Origin: Clostridia bacterium
Lineage (GTDB): Bacteria; Bacillota; Clostridia; Christensenellales; Aristaeellaceae
Length of the DNA stretch: 64,000 bases
Assembly (NCBI GenBank): GCA_024404245.1
Contig: JAKSQH010000003.1
Span: 1 to 64,000, forward strand
Reading direction: 5' to 3'
The translations under genes were made by a program, and so were the position numbers. Shown one piece after another: positions 7,801 through 16,608 of the stretch (positions are counted from its first letter, which is position 1; each line of letters begins with the position of its first letter). The notes under the pieces are model-generated. The model did no database searches and had not been told where the DNA came from. It saw only the letters and a list, made by a program, of their open reading frames with translations.

Positions 7801-8720
7801 ATAAAGAAGGCATTCTTGTGCCGCCGGATTCCGAGCTGATCCTGAGCGGGGAAGGAAACCTGATCATCAACAATAACCGGAATTTCTCCGTCGGCATCGG
7901 CGCGAACTACAATGAGGCCTGCGGCGATATTACGGTGGATATGACCGGCGAACTGTCACTGTTCTCATACGGTGATAAAGTGATCGCCATCGGCGGCGGC
8001 AAGGGCAACGGAGGCAATATCCGCCTGATCTCCGGCCGCATCAGCATCAACGCCAGAGGCATCAATGTGATCGGCATCGGCTGCGCGAAGGAAAACATCA
8101 ATGTTACCGCCGGTGTGTATGCCATGGTGAATGTATTCTGCTCCGGCGACTACGCCGTGGGTATCGGGTCACTGACCGGCAACGCCTTTATCAGGAACAG
8201 CGGCGTTATATCCGTTACGGCTGACGGTGAAACCGCGGTGGCTATCGGCACGCTGAGCGGCGCCGAAGGAAGACTGCTGTTCTCCCGCGGAGACGTAAAG
8301 GCGACTGTGCACTGCAACACGGGCTGCGGCATCGGGTCCGTGAGCGGGCAGATCTCCATTGAAAACGCCGGCGGACGCACGCAATTCTACGGTGAGGGAA
8401 ACATACTGCGCGGATTCGGCAGCGTTACCGGCTCAGCCCTGTGCCATATCAACGGCGGCATTGTGTGCGGCAGCTATCAGGCTGCTGACGGCTGCGTTTT
8501 CGGCAGCAGGAATGACAGATTCATCGTGACCTCCGGCAATGTGCTGTGTGATGACAACCGCGTGACCATGTATAATGATTTCGGCAGCGCTCTTGTGATG
8601 CGTGAGGTGAACGGCGATGAATTCGACCGCGACGTGATTACACCCGACGGGCAGTATCACTACCACGCGGAGCGCGACACGGAAACAAACAGGCTGGCGG
8701 TGTATATTCCGGAAGATTAA
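4899..8720 (+). CDS. PBP-like / degenerate GGDEF / EAL / beta-solenoid c-di-GMP phosphodiesterase
   Basis: 1273 aa in at least four parts. Residues ~1-285 resemble a LacI-type periplasmic-binding-protein fold (TIGVCVAHS opening), with no signal peptide or DNA-binding helix. About 290-440 is an unassigned sensor-like segment. About 445-610 is GGDEF-like, but SPDRF replaces the signature, so cyclase activity is not expected. About 620-870 is an EAL domain that looks catalytically complete: EALMR near 649, the Asn in FINTIPGNF, EITEQ, DDFGTGHSN near 763, KIDRF, EGVE and QGYYTAKPA. About 900-1240 is made of short Gly/Asn/Val-rich strand repeats (GIGANYNE, GIGCAKEN, GIGSLTGN, GIGSVSG), suggesting a right-handed beta-solenoid similar to extracellular carbohydrate-binding modules, yet apparently cytoplasmic. 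Start ATG 4899 has GGGAGAA upstream. The predicted role is ligand-regulated c-di-GMP hydrolysis. Confidence 0.85.
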   Translation: MIIQYRTIGVCVAHSQKLTCDDLINELNRQASANGFRVMLFTAVTEPGSEEVNSLAVQVCEAVRMKVIDALIVFENDTLTEENRRAICAEAKKNDVPVLLFGGEEEGCISLKEDIAPAFTELLRRAFEIHPFANTLLMAGNPEEDKRSLLCADIYQNAGSFTKNIIYCESKDLITVEKLEAFIRENGIPDAIFCTDDRIANSVCAYVETRESLKKANILITGIGDICTNDFFVYRYPTCRVCPADAARICVDAIMNRVSGHHTEKGYTLPMEPLFSLPGCKDPNEVLSLTLRHEKHMYSWIEKLLVSNDISLFPYMLSQIISGHSVLCLNRNARDLFPAAEPNDREYIVIPSARTNHGKTEMLYSDLRQIIPETMRYTQEESMSVLQPLSLGGKYIGYYIINARILDTDKFKYMRVMNTLKSVFQMMNLKLLKPGENGTEELQPRRNITTGLPNLFSAREWFTRFANAEDNHEKCISVSVFSMPKYNFIYENYGTRDIHDAVKFVASALEEANRDCEHYIAHISPDRFMVLNTGDTETDITERVTLSMSAFSRLLDEFNTTSKKDFIIEVNSGFTIDRHGWKENLDSYLQYAGNEMYKNLLKHGPVDAIRHARVGRDQYSTFSYLLDNGLFTYHFQPIIDAKTGSIYGYEALMRTGGGIKMSPVDVLNMAKEFGRLYDIEKTTFFGIMEAYASKFDIFRGRKLFINTIPGNFLTPEDCDRLWEKYHSLMDHFIYEITEQDSISDDELNALRRLSKDRETNQVAIDDFGTGHSNIVNLIRYTPRIVKIDRFLISNIHNDANRQMFVKNTIDFAKHNGIMVLAEGVETAEEMSAVIEYGVDLIQGYYTAKPAPEPLAALPAEIRREIIAENLRLSRYDNEMMVYEATAGEIVNIVALALRKYSYVTVPNGAITFTGEKDNTVDLVIRVPDNTECEITLENVNIRGAVETTFQIGRGSKAKIVLKGDNTLNKEGILVPPDSELILSGEGNLIINNNRNFSVGIGANYNEACGDITVDMTGELSLFSYGDKVIAIGGGKGNGGNIRLISGRISINARGINVIGIGCAKENINVTAGVYAMVNVFCSGDYAVGIGSLTGNAFIRNSGVISVTADGETAVAIGTLSGAEGRLLFSRGDVKATVHCNTGCGIGSVSGQISIENAGGRTQFYGEGNILRGFGSVTGSALCHINGGIVCGSYQAADGCVFGSRNDRFIVTSGNVLCDDNRVTMYNDFGSALVMREVNGDEFDRDVITPDGQYHYHAERDTETNRLAVYIPED

Positions 8721-8883
8721 CCCGGTGCGCGCCTGCCGGTTCACCGCTGTGATGACGGCGTTCTCATGAAATTCTCATCTGTTTCTAAACTTTTTCTTTC
8801 CTTTTTCTCAAGAACACGCGGACGAAAGAAGGTATGATATGCGTGTCGGGTGGGAAGCCCGCTGAAAGGAAGGAGAAACCACT

Positions 8884-9147
8884 ATGGAAACCAATTACGG
8901 AAGCACTGCCGAAAACCGGAATGACGGTGAGAATATGAATGATTGCGCGAAGGATATTTTCGGTAAGATCGTTGACCTGCTGAGAAAGCTCTGCCGGGTC
9001 CGCCTGCTGGTGCGCAAGGGCGGCACCGTGAAAAAGGAACTGCCGCTGGTGCTTTGCCTGGTGTTTGCCGCGATTTCACTGAAGCTGACATGCGTTGTCG
9101 CGCTGATCAGCCTGCTGGCCGGGTATACGTATGACCTGCGCGGGTAA
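8884..9147 (+). CDS. DUF4342-like small membrane protein
   Basis: 87 aa, started at ATG 8884 behind AAGGAG. A short hydrophilic N-terminus leads to RLLVRKGGTVKKELPLVL and two hydrophobic stretches. This resembles the DUF4342 family, whose members carry a short basic 'gene-specific' element before a membrane anchor. The family has no firmly known function. It is a single gene between the EAL protein and the convergent peptidase and is closed by a strong palindromic terminator. A TATGAT -10-like box lies at 8833-8838, but its -35 is poor. Confidence 0.7.
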   Translation: METNYGSTAENRNDGENMNDCAKDIFGKIVDLLRKLCRVRLLVRKGGTVKKELPLVLCLVFAAISLKLTCVVALISLLAGYTYDLRG

Positions 9148-9174
9148 TGCTCCGCGGGAGATAAACAAACGAAC

Positions 9175-9210
9175 AACGGGACGCCGCGCGGCGTCCCGTT
9201 AACTTTTCCC
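9175..9210. terminator. Terminator between convergent genes
   Basis: A perfect 26-bp palindrome (9175-9200) gives a 13-bp stem-like structure followed by AACTTTT on the plus side. It separates the small DUF4342-like gene from the end of the minus-strand peptidase gene. Confidence 0.75.
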
Positions 9211-9228
9211 GGATATACACGAACCAAG

Positions 9229-10923
9229 TTATTCCGCGTAACGCTCGCGGATTTCCTTCAGCACATGATCCACGGATTTTTGCACTGTGCCTTCCCTGAA
9301 GGGGTTCAGCAGGTTGCCGGTTTCCAGCAACTCGAAGTAGCCTTTGGTTCCGCCGGCTCTGCACAGACGCAGATAATCCTCCCACGCGGCTTTGCGGTCT
9401 TCCTTCATGCGGCCGTAATACTGGAAGGCGCAGATTTGCGCCAGCGCGTATTCGATGTAGTAGAACGGGTAAAGGAAGATATGCTGCTTCTGCATCCAGA
9501 AACCGCCTTCCTCCAGGAATTCGTTTCCGTCATAATCCCGCCACGGCATATATTTCTTTTCAATTTCGCGCCAGACAGCGCGCCGTTCCTTCGCGGTCAT
9601 GGACGGATTGTCATAAACGCGGTGCTGGAATTCATCCACGCTGACCAGATACGGGATTGAGCACAGCGCGCCGATCAGATGGGAGGTCAGGTATTCCTCC
9701 GTTTTGTCACCGAAGAACAGGTTCATCCACGGATAGGCGAAATGCTCCATCGTCATGGAATGAATCTCGTTGATTTCCGATGTGGAACCGCTGACACGGG
9801 ATACCTGTATGCCGCGCATGGCAACATAGCCCTGGAAGGCATGCCCCGCTTCATGTGTCAGCACATCGGCATCCGCGTCGGTGCCGTTGAAATTGGAGAA
9901 AATGAACGGCGCCTTATATGCCGGGAAGCGGGTCATATAGCCGCCCATGTGCTTACCCGGGCGCGTTTCAAGGTCAAACAGCCGGTATTCCTTCATGAAA
10001 TCAAAGAACTCACCGGTTTCCGGGCTCATTTCACGGTACATTTTCTGCGCTTTGTCAATCAGCTCATCCGTGGTACCGATGGGCAGCGCGTTTCCGCCGG
10101 CAAACTTCAGCGCCTCGTCATAGAAGCGGAGCTTGTCAAGCCCCAGACGCTTGCGCTGCATCTCCCGGATCTCGGCGACCGCGGGGGTTACAATCTTCCG
10201 GATCTGTTCACGGAAGGCGGTAGCGTCCTCTTTGGTGTAATCAAAGCGGTTCCTGCTGAGATAAGCCATTTCCGTATAGCCCGGGAAGCCCATCTTCCGC
10301 GCCATTTCACTGCGGATCTGAACCAGCTCCGAATACTGCGCGTCCAGCTCGGGGCTGATTTTTTCATACAGGGCGGCCCAAGCGCGGAAAGCCTCTTTGC
10401 GTTCCTCACGGTCCGTGCTTTCCATGTGCTTCAGCAGCCCGTAGAAATTGCACTGCTCGCCCCGGAAGTCAACGGCGGCCTGCGCCGCGGTTTTCCGGTA
10501 CTGCTGGGTCAGCTCACCTTCACGGATGATTTCCTGCACGATTTTCTCGTTTTCCGTAAGCAGTTCCGCGTCCAGCAGCCGGAACAGCTGCGTGCCGAAT
10601 TCATTTTCAAATTCACGCCGGAACGGGGACTCCGTAAGCGCTTTTTCCCATGCGGTGTTCAGGGGCGTCATCCGGGCCATCTGTTCCCGGAGCCAGCGGA
10701 TTTCACCGTCATAATACACATCCGTTGTGTCCATGGTGTTCCGGACATAGGCAATGGAGAACAGCGTGGATACCGCGTCTCTCCGCTCCTGAACATCAAA
10801 AAAGAGTTTGCGGGCATCCTGATAATTCTTTGCCGCGGCGAGCTGTGTCACCGCGTTTTCCAGTGTTGCTTTCAGGTTGTCAATATCAGGCCGTTCATAA
10901 GGCATTTCACTGAACTTGATCAT
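9229..10923 (-). CDS. M3-family oligoendopeptidase
   Basis: 564 aa, the usual size for a PepF/M3-type oligoendopeptidase. The zinc-binding HEAGH motif is at residues 357-361 (THEAGHAFQ), and the third ligand is expected in the downstream EIHSMTMEHF segment. There is no signal peptide, so it cleaves short peptides in the cytoplasm. Start ATG 10923 has AGGAGA upstream. It begins 33 bp after the ABC ATPase gene on the same strand, so it may be co-transcribed with the importer. That link might be incidental, because the transporter looks iron- or thiamine-type rather than peptide-type. Confidence 0.9.
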   Translation of the reverse strand: MIKFSEMPYERPDIDNLKATLENAVTQLAAAKNYQDARKLFFDVQERRDAVSTLFSIAYVRNTMDTTDVYYDGEIRWLREQMARMTPLNTAWEKALTESPFRREFENEFGTQLFRLLDAELLTENEKIVQEIIREGELTQQYRKTAAQAAVDFRGEQCNFYGLLKHMESTDREERKEAFRAWAALYEKISPELDAQYSELVQIRSEMARKMGFPGYTEMAYLSRNRFDYTKEDATAFREQIRKIVTPAVAEIREMQRKRLGLDKLRFYDEALKFAGGNALPIGTTDELIDKAQKMYREMSPETGEFFDFMKEYRLFDLETRPGKHMGGYMTRFPAYKAPFIFSNFNGTDADADVLTHEAGHAFQGYVAMRGIQVSRVSGSTSEINEIHSMTMEHFAYPWMNLFFGDKTEEYLTSHLIGALCSIPYLVSVDEFQHRVYDNPSMTAKERRAVWREIEKKYMPWRDYDGNEFLEEGGFWMQKQHIFLYPFYYIEYALAQICAFQYYGRMKEDRKAAWEDYLRLCRAGGTKGYFELLETGNLLNPFREGTVQKSVDHVLKEIRERYAE

Positions 10924-10956
10924 TGTTACGGTTCTCCTTTTCAGGTTTACTGAATG

Positions 10957-12054
10957 TCAGCGGCCGAGTTTGCCGCGGGTGATCCGTTTTCCGCTTTCCC
11001 TGTCATAAAGCAGCGCGGACTTGGTGAAGTCAAAGCGCACTTCCGTATCCACGGGCCAGTCCACATCACCGAACACGACGGCGGTCAGGGGCGTTCCGTT
11101 CACATCAAGCTTCACGGTGGTTTCCATGCCGCTGGGCAGGGTGGAATACACTTTTCCGGTATAGGCGCCCTCACTGTTCAGGCTGATGTATTCCGGACGG
11201 ATGCCCACAACCACATCGCGCGGGATCGCGGCTTCCTCATCCGGCGTGAAGCGCGCGCTCAGCCCGCCGAAGGTGACCGTGCCGTTTTCCCAGGTACCGT
11301 CGGTAAAGTTCATGGAGGGGTTGCCCATAAAGTCGGCAACGAAAAGGTTCGCGGGGTCGTTGTACATCACCAGCGGCGGCGCGTACTGCTGCAGAAGGCC
11401 GTTCTTCATGATGCATACACGGGTGGAAAGCGTCATGGCTTCCAGCTGATCGTGCGTGACATAGACAAAGGTGGAGTCCGTGTCCTTATGCAGGCGCTTG
11501 AGCTCGGTACGCATTTCCATACGCAGCTTCGCGTCCAGATTGCTCAGCGGCTCATCCATGAAAAGGACCTTCGGTCCGGGCGCCAGCGTGCGGGCGATTG
11601 CCACACGCTGCTGCTGGCCGCCGGAAAGCTCGGACGGATAGCGCTTTTCAAACTCCTCAATGCGCATAAGTTTGAGCAGCTCATCCACGCGCGAGCGGAT
11701 GCGGGCTTTGTCCCACTTCAGGTTTTCAAGGCCGAAAGCGATGTTCTGATACACCGTCATGTGGGGCCACAGCGCGTAGTTCTGGAAAAGGAAACCGACA
11801 TCGCGCTTGATGGGCGGCAGGTTGATTCCTTTGGCCGCGTCAAACACGACTTTTCCGCCGATGAGGATGCGCCCTTCGGTAGGTGTTTCCAGGCCGGCGA
11901 TCATGCGCAGCGTGGTGGTTTTTCCGCATCCGGAGGGGCCCAGCAGCGTGATGAAGTCATTATTGGCGATCTGCAGGTTCAGATCGTCCACGGCAACGAA
12001 TTTCTCAAATCTTTTGGATACATGTTCAAGAATGATTTCCGGCACGTCAGCCAC
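10957..12054 (-). CDS. ABC transporter ATP-binding protein, FbpC/PotA type
   Basis: 365 aa. Walker A GPSGCGKTT is at 39-47, signature LSGGQQQR at 143-150, Walker B VLFMDEP at 163-169, and the H-loop lies in YVTHDQLEA. A ~120-residue C-terminal TOBE-like regulatory domain (VVVGIRPEYI) places it in the CUT1/MOI-type importer ATPases (ferric iron, polyamine, thiamine, sugar). Its start overlaps the permease gene by 8 bases. With the double-length permease and the solute-binding protein it forms a complete importer. Confidence 0.92.
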   Translation of the reverse strand: MADVPEIILEHVSKRFEKFVAVDDLNLQIANNDFITLLGPSGCGKTTTLRMIAGLETPTEGRILIGGKVVFDAAKGINLPPIKRDVGFLFQNYALWPHMTVYQNIAFGLENLKWDKARIRSRVDELLKLMRIEEFEKRYPSELSGGQQQRVAIARTLAPGPKVLFMDEPLSNLDAKLRMEMRTELKRLHKDTDSTFVYVTHDQLEAMTLSTRVCIMKNGLLQQYAPPLVMYNDPANLFVADFMGNPSMNFTDGTWENGTVTFGGLSARFTPDEEAAIPRDVVVGIRPEYISLNSEGAYTGKVYSTLPSGMETTVKLDVNGTPLTAVVFGDVDWPVDTEVRFDFTKSALLYDRESGKRITRGKLGR

Positions 12055-13909
12055 CTACTCCCTTATCAATTGACGCTCCCGTGAGCTTGTTAACGACGAA
12101 GTTGATCAGCAGCACCACCACGATGATCAGCAGGTTGATGGCGTTGCCGAACTGGGCCCAGCCTTTTTCGCTGTACTGCATGAGCATGGTGGTCAGAATG
12201 GTGTTGCTGGTGGGCACCAGCAGAACAAACAGCGACAGTTCACGCATGCAGCTGACCATCGGCAGCAGATAACCCGAAAGGAAACTGCTCTTCTGAATCG
12301 GGAAGATCACACGGAGCATCCGCTTCCACCATGAAACACCGGTAATGACAGCGGCCTCCTCGATTTCACCCGACAGCTGCAGCATGGCGCTGACGCCGGA
12401 ACGCGTGGCGAAAGGCATGTATTTGATGGATCCGGCCAGAATCAGCACACCGAGACCGAGCGGCACGGAGAGCTTGGAGCTCATGGACAGATAGATCGCG
12501 CCGAACGCCAGCGAGGGCATTAGGTAAGGGAAGAAAGACAGGTTGTTGACCCAGTTGGCGAGGCGGCTGCCGCGGCGGCGCGCGACACCGTAACCGATCA
12601 GCACGCCGCAGGTGCCGGCGATCAGCGCGCAGCTGACGGCCAGCAGCAAGCTGTAGCCGAGTGCCTTCCATACCTTGGCGGAAAGCAGAATGCCGGTATC
12701 GTCACCCTGGTCAAGATATGTCAGGCCTTTGCCGAGCCAGAAGTCCAGTGTCATATTGGACAGGGAATAATCGCCCGCCTTGATAATGACGGATTCCAGC
12801 GCGAAGGTGACCAGCGGAACAACCGCGACCATCAGCAGAATGATGACCAGCACCGCGGCGATAATCCGCTTTCCGGCATTGAGGTCGATCAGCGATACCT
12901 GACCGCTCTTGCCCGTGACGGTGGTGAACTGCTTGCGGCTGTTGGTGACCTTCTGGTTGATCAGCAGGATCCCGACGCCGAAGATGATCATGACCGCGAC
13001 CATGATATACGCCTGTCCGGGATAAGTATCCATCATGGACTTCATCTTGGTGGACAGGGTGTAGTACCTGACCGGGTTGCCCAGGAAAACGGGAACGGAG
13101 TACGCGCTCATGGAGCTGGCGAATACCAGCAGCAGCGTGCTCAGCATGGCGGGCTTCACAATCGGCAGGGTGATCTTGCGGATGATGCGGCTGCGGCCGG
13201 TTTTGAGGATCGTCGCTGCTTCCTCAAGGTTGGCGTCCATATTCCGCAGGATGCCGCCGATGAGGATGTAGGCGAAGGGCGCGTAATGCAGACCCAGCAC
13301 CAGCGCGATCGGGAACGGCCCGTAGACGAACCACTCCGGCATATATACCCCGAATACGGACGCCATGATGCCGTTGGACGTTCCCAGACCGATCTGCGTG
13401 TTCTTGAAGAAGGTCTGCCAGAATGTGGCGAGCGTCCAGCTGGGCATGATGTAGGGGAATACAAATACACCGGAGATGAATTTCTTGCAGCTGATATTGG
13501 TGCGGGTAATCAGGAACGCCACCACGCCGCCGAACAGAATGGCGATCGCGGAGGCGGATACCGATACCAGCAGGGTGTTCAGCAGCGGCTGGTAGAAGTT
13601 GATCCAGCTGTTGGAGGTGGTGAAATCACCGCCGATACCGTCATCCAGCGTGAAGAGCAGCTTGTCAAAGTGGACGGTGGTAAAGTCACCGACCTTCAGC
13701 CCCATTTTCCGAACCATGGATCTTTCCGGGGAATGGACAAGAAACATTTCGGAGAGCATGGAAAACAGCGGATACAGCGTGAGCACAATCAGCGCGATAC
13801 AGAACAGGAGAAGAATCACATTGGCCGGTTTGGAAAACCACGCGCGGAGCTTGCCTCCGGTGCGCGCGAGACTTCTTTCCGGCGGGGTTCCGGCAGTTGA
13901 TGCAGTCAT
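12047..13909 (-). CDS. Double-length ABC permease, FbpB type
   Basis: 620 aa with two permease halves of about six membrane segments each. Both EAA loops are visible: EEAATILKTGRSRIIRKI in the first half and EEAAVITGVSWWKRMLRVI in the second. Fused permeases of this length are typical of ferric iron (FbpB/AfuB) and thiamine (ThiP) importers. I chose ATG 13909 because AGGAG lies 12 nt upstream; an in-frame GTG at 13945 adds 12 residues but has no ribosome binding site. It lies between the solute-binding protein and the ATPase. Confidence 0.88.
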   Translation of the reverse strand: MTASTAGTPPERSLARTGGKLRAWFSKPANVILLLFCIALIVLTLYPLFSMLSEMFLVHSPERSMVRKMGLKVGDFTTVHFDKLLFTLDDGIGGDFTTSNSWINFYQPLLNTLLVSVSASAIAILFGGVVAFLITRTNISCKKFISGVFVFPYIMPSWTLATFWQTFFKNTQIGLGTSNGIMASVFGVYMPEWFVYGPFPIALVLGLHYAPFAYILIGGILRNMDANLEEAATILKTGRSRIIRKITLPIVKPAMLSTLLLVFASSMSAYSVPVFLGNPVRYYTLSTKMKSMMDTYPGQAYIMVAVMIIFGVGILLINQKVTNSRKQFTTVTGKSGQVSLIDLNAGKRIIAAVLVIILLMVAVVPLVTFALESVIIKAGDYSLSNMTLDFWLGKGLTYLDQGDDTGILLSAKVWKALGYSLLLAVSCALIAGTCGVLIGYGVARRRGSRLANWVNNLSFFPYLMPSLAFGAIYLSMSSKLSVPLGLGVLILAGSIKYMPFATRSGVSAMLQLSGEIEEAAVITGVSWWKRMLRVIFPIQKSSFLSGYLLPMVSCMRELSLFVLLVPTSNTILTTMLMQYSEKGWAQFGNAINLLIIVVVLLINFVVNKLTGASIDKGVGG

Positions 13910-13979
13910 TGCACGGTGTTTCTCCTTTGTTTCATAATCCTTCACATCCGGGCGGAATTATCCGCCGGATAATAAAGAC

Positions 13980-14005
13980 GCGGGTCCGCCCGAAGGCGGG
14001 CCCGC
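13980..14005 (-). terminator. Intercistronic UUCG hairpin
   Basis: Read on the minus strand, an 11-bp stem with a TTCG tetraloop is followed by GTCTTTATTAT. It sits between the solute-binding protein and permease genes, the usual place for a partial terminator that keeps binding-protein mRNA in excess. Confidence 0.7.
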
Positions 14006-14027
14006 TGAAATGACATGCCGGGGTGAA

Positions 14028-15170
14028 TTACTGGATATACTTGCTGACAAAGGTGCGTACTTCGTCACCGTTGTCCAGAATGTATTCGGGATCTTCCATA
14101 ACCAGGGTGGCCTTCCAGGTTTCGATGCCCAGATCGCCTTCCTTGGCGGGAATCTGTACGTTGGAGGAGTAGGCGCCGATGGACTTGCCCCAGGGCCCGA
14201 AGCCTTCAGCGGTCATCAGGTATTCGATGAACAGCATGGCGGTGTAGGGACGGTTCGCGGCGGCGCTTACCAGCGCGTACATGGGATACATGAAGCCGGC
14301 GAAAGGCTCAACGGTGTAGCCGTTGGCGGAGGCGTCATACTGGGCAACGGTCAGGTTGTCGGTCAGCACGGAAGAGGAGCGCAGCTTGGACAGAACGAAC
14401 AGGCCGATCTTGCCCGCGGCGGTTTCCTGGCTTACTTCCTCGGCGATGGTGGTGTCGGAGGAACCGAAGGTGCAGTTGCTGAGGAACTCGGCAATCCACT
14501 TGTAACCGGCGTTCTTGTATTCGCCCAGCTCGATGTCTTTGTCTGCCCAGACCTTGTAGGCCTCAGCCAGCTTGGCGGACCATTCTTCACCCGTGAGCAT
14601 GATGAGGAAGTTCATGTTGACCTGTTCGCTTTCGGGGTTCTTGAAGATGATGTTGCCCTTCATGGCGGGATCGGTCAGCTCCCAGACGTTCTTAACGGCG
14701 GGAACGGCTTCGCCCAGATTGTTGTAGATGAAGAGCTTGTTGATATACTGATGTACCAGGGGCAGCAGATCGTCTTCGCCGATGAATTCCTTCACGGAAG
14801 CGGGTACGTAGTTGACCAGCCATCCGTCTTCCATGGCGTAGGTCAGCTGAGCACCGTCCTGAATCATGACCATGTCGGCACCGGAACCGGCGTTGACTTC
14901 AGCTTCCAGCTTGGTGTAGATTTCGGCGTCCTTCAGGTTGGAGCTTTCCACGGTGATGTTGTAGAGCTCGCCGAAGGCGGTTACAGCGGTTTCAATACGG
15001 CTGGTGTTGCCGTATACAACGAAGTTGCCGGTTTCGGCCTGCGCAAGGGCAACCAGCTCATCATGGGTGAGCGCTTCCGCGCCGGTAACGGTTTCTTTTA
15101 CGTCGGCCAGCGCCGCGACGCAGGAAAGAAGCATGCACACGGCAAGAATCAGGGAAATCAGTTTTTTCAT
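14028..15170 (-). CDS. ABC solute-binding protein, ferric/thiamine-type
   Basis: 380 aa. A 23-residue signal peptide (MKKLISLILAVCMLLSC...) carries a possible lipobox LLSC, with an alternative signal peptidase I site at ALA-D. The mature part begins near GNFVVYGNTSRIETAVTAF, as in FbpA/AfuA-type and related class II binding proteins. Start ATG 15170 has a perfect GGAGG. It is the first gene of the minus-strand importer operon, behind a consensus promoter and with a hairpin directly after it. Iron is the default guess from permease architecture; thiamine or phosphonate-like ligands cannot be excluded. Confidence 0.85.
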   Translation of the reverse strand: MKKLISLILAVCMLLSCVAALADVKETVTGAEALTHDELVALAQAETGNFVVYGNTSRIETAVTAFGELYNITVESSNLKDAEIYTKLEAEVNAGSGADMVMIQDGAQLTYAMEDGWLVNYVPASVKEFIGEDDLLPLVHQYINKLFIYNNLGEAVPAVKNVWELTDPAMKGNIIFKNPESEQVNMNFLIMLTGEEWSAKLAEAYKVWADKDIELGEYKNAGYKWIAEFLSNCTFGSSDTTIAEEVSQETAAGKIGLFVLSKLRSSSVLTDNLTVAQYDASANGYTVEPFAGFMYPMYALVSAAANRPYTAMLFIEYLMTAEGFGPWGKSIGAYSSNVQIPAKEGDLGIETWKATLVMEDPEYILDNGDEVRTFVSKYIQ

Positions 15171-15327
15171 GGGAATACCTCCTTGTGTTGTTTCATATAC
15201 ACCGCCGGAGCGGTGGTACAGATAAAAAGAAGAAGGACATACAGGCATTCCGCGGCCGCAGACACGCTTCACTTCCGGAGCTCCCCGGCCGCGGTATATT
15301 GCACTGATAAGCATTCATGTTATATGT

Positions 15328-15356
15328 ATTATAAGAATCGGGAACCTCCTTGTCAA
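15328..15356 (-). promoter_or_regulatory. Consensus sigma-A promoter for importer operon
   Basis: On the minus strand TTGACA (15351-15356), a 17-bp spacer and TATAAT (15328-15333) match consensus perfectly. The start codon is about 150 bp downstream, leaving a long leader in which I see no recognisable riboswitch. Confidence 0.88.
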
Positions 15357-15430
15357 GCAAATCGGTTACCTGTAAACAGCGGCTGACGGTAAAGAATGTA
15401 AGCGCGAATCCGCCCGGAGCCGCGCGCTTT

Positions 15431-16450
15431 TTACAGGATGGATTCGGCCAGAGCAAGCGTCGCCATTACGCCCCTGATGTGCGTACGTTCATACCCGTGG
15501 CTCGCGAACACCCCGGGACCGCAGAGCGCGAAACGCGCGTCCAGGCCGGCCTTCAGGGCGGTGGCGGTATCACTGGAATAGCGGGGATAGATATCCACAA
15601 CATAGGGAAGGGCCAGATTCTTCGCATTCCGGATCAGTTCATTGGTGAACGACCAGTCATAGGGACCGGCGGCATCCTTCGCGCAGATGGAAACGTTTGT
15701 TTCCTTGCAGGTCAGATCATCGCCGACGCAACCCATATCCAGCGCGAGCATATCCTCAACATCCTCGCTGCACAGGGAGGACGCGCCGTGGCCGATTTCC
15801 TCGTAGACGGTGAAGGCGATGACTGTTTTGCGGTTCAGCTTCACAGCGCCGTCAGCCACATCCTTTGCCAGTGTCAGCAGGATGGAGGCACTGGCTTTGT
15901 CATCCAGAAAACGGCTTTTGATAAATCCGCTTTCCGTGACCGTAAACCGGGGGTCAAAGCAGATCATATCCCCGGCGGAAATGCCCAGAGCTTCGGTTTC
16001 AGCCGCGGATGAGGTCAGTTCATCCGGAACGACTTCCATAAAGTTGTCATCCCGCTGGTCGGATGAAGTGTCGCCCCAGACATGACGGCTGGCGCGCACT
16101 GTCTGGACCGTTCCGCTGAACTGCTTCCCGCTCCGGGTGACAATCGTTACGTTTTCATTTTCGATGGCGTTGTCATTCCAGCCGCCCAGCTTGGTGTAGC
16201 GCAGGCGACCGTTGGGCTTTACGGAACGGACAACGGCACCAAGTGTATCCAGATGGGCACTCATCAGCAAACCGTGCCCTTCGCCGCCGAGCTCGCAGAT
16301 CACGGTGCCTTTACGCATCATGCGGGGAGTGAAGCCCAGGCGCGTCAGCTCGTTCATCACGTAGGCGGAGGCTTCACCGGTCATGCCGGTGGGACTGTGA
16401 ATGGCCATGAGTTTCGCCATCTGATCAAGACAGTATTCCGATTGATTCAT
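15431..16450 (-). CDS. M42-family metallo-aminopeptidase
   Basis: 339 aa, normal for M42 (FrvX/TET-like) peptidases. Metal and catalytic residues are in place: H66 and D68 (SAHLDTLG), D183 (RFLDDKAS), the E217-E218 pair (YEEIGHG), D238 (ALDMG) and H318/H324 (SHGYERTH). These enzymes remove N-terminal residues from short peptides in the cytoplasm. Start ATG 16450 has AGGAGA upstream. It lies 260 bp upstream of the importer operon on the same strand, but that operon has its own promoter, so the gene is probably a separate unit. Confidence 0.92.
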   Translation of the reverse strand: MNQSEYCLDQMAKLMAIHSPTGMTGEASAYVMNELTRLGFTPRMMRKGTVICELGGEGHGLLMSAHLDTLGAVVRSVKPNGRLRYTKLGGWNDNAIENENVTIVTRSGKQFSGTVQTVRASRHVWGDTSSDQRDDNFMEVVPDELTSSAAETEALGISAGDMICFDPRFTVTESGFIKSRFLDDKASASILLTLAKDVADGAVKLNRKTVIAFTVYEEIGHGASSLCSEDVEDMLALDMGCVGDDLTCKETNVSICAKDAAGPYDWSFTNELIRNAKNLALPYVVDIYPRYSSDTATALKAGLDARFALCGPGVFASHGYERTHIRGVMATLALAESIL

Positions 16451-16608
16451 GTTTTCTTTCTCCTTGCGCGCGGCAGAATGCCCGGCTGCCGCGAAAATCG
16501 GGCCGCACCGGCAAAACAGCGGTGCTTATGTGAAACGCGGGCAGTTTAGTGTGACGCTATTATAACATGAAGTCGGACGCGGGGCAATCATGCGTTTTCC
16601 GTATCTTC

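Noticed and set aside
9679..12084. Two adjoining plus-strand frames (424 and 376 residues) opposite the M3 peptidase and ABC ATPase genes
   Set aside because: The opposite strand holds intact catalytic motifs (HEAGH, Walker A/B); the plus-strand frames lack ribosome sites and domains.
14010..15386. 458-residue plus-strand frame opposite the solute-binding protein
   Set aside because: Gly/Val/His-rich antisense pattern without a start site; the minus strand has a signal peptide and GGAGG.
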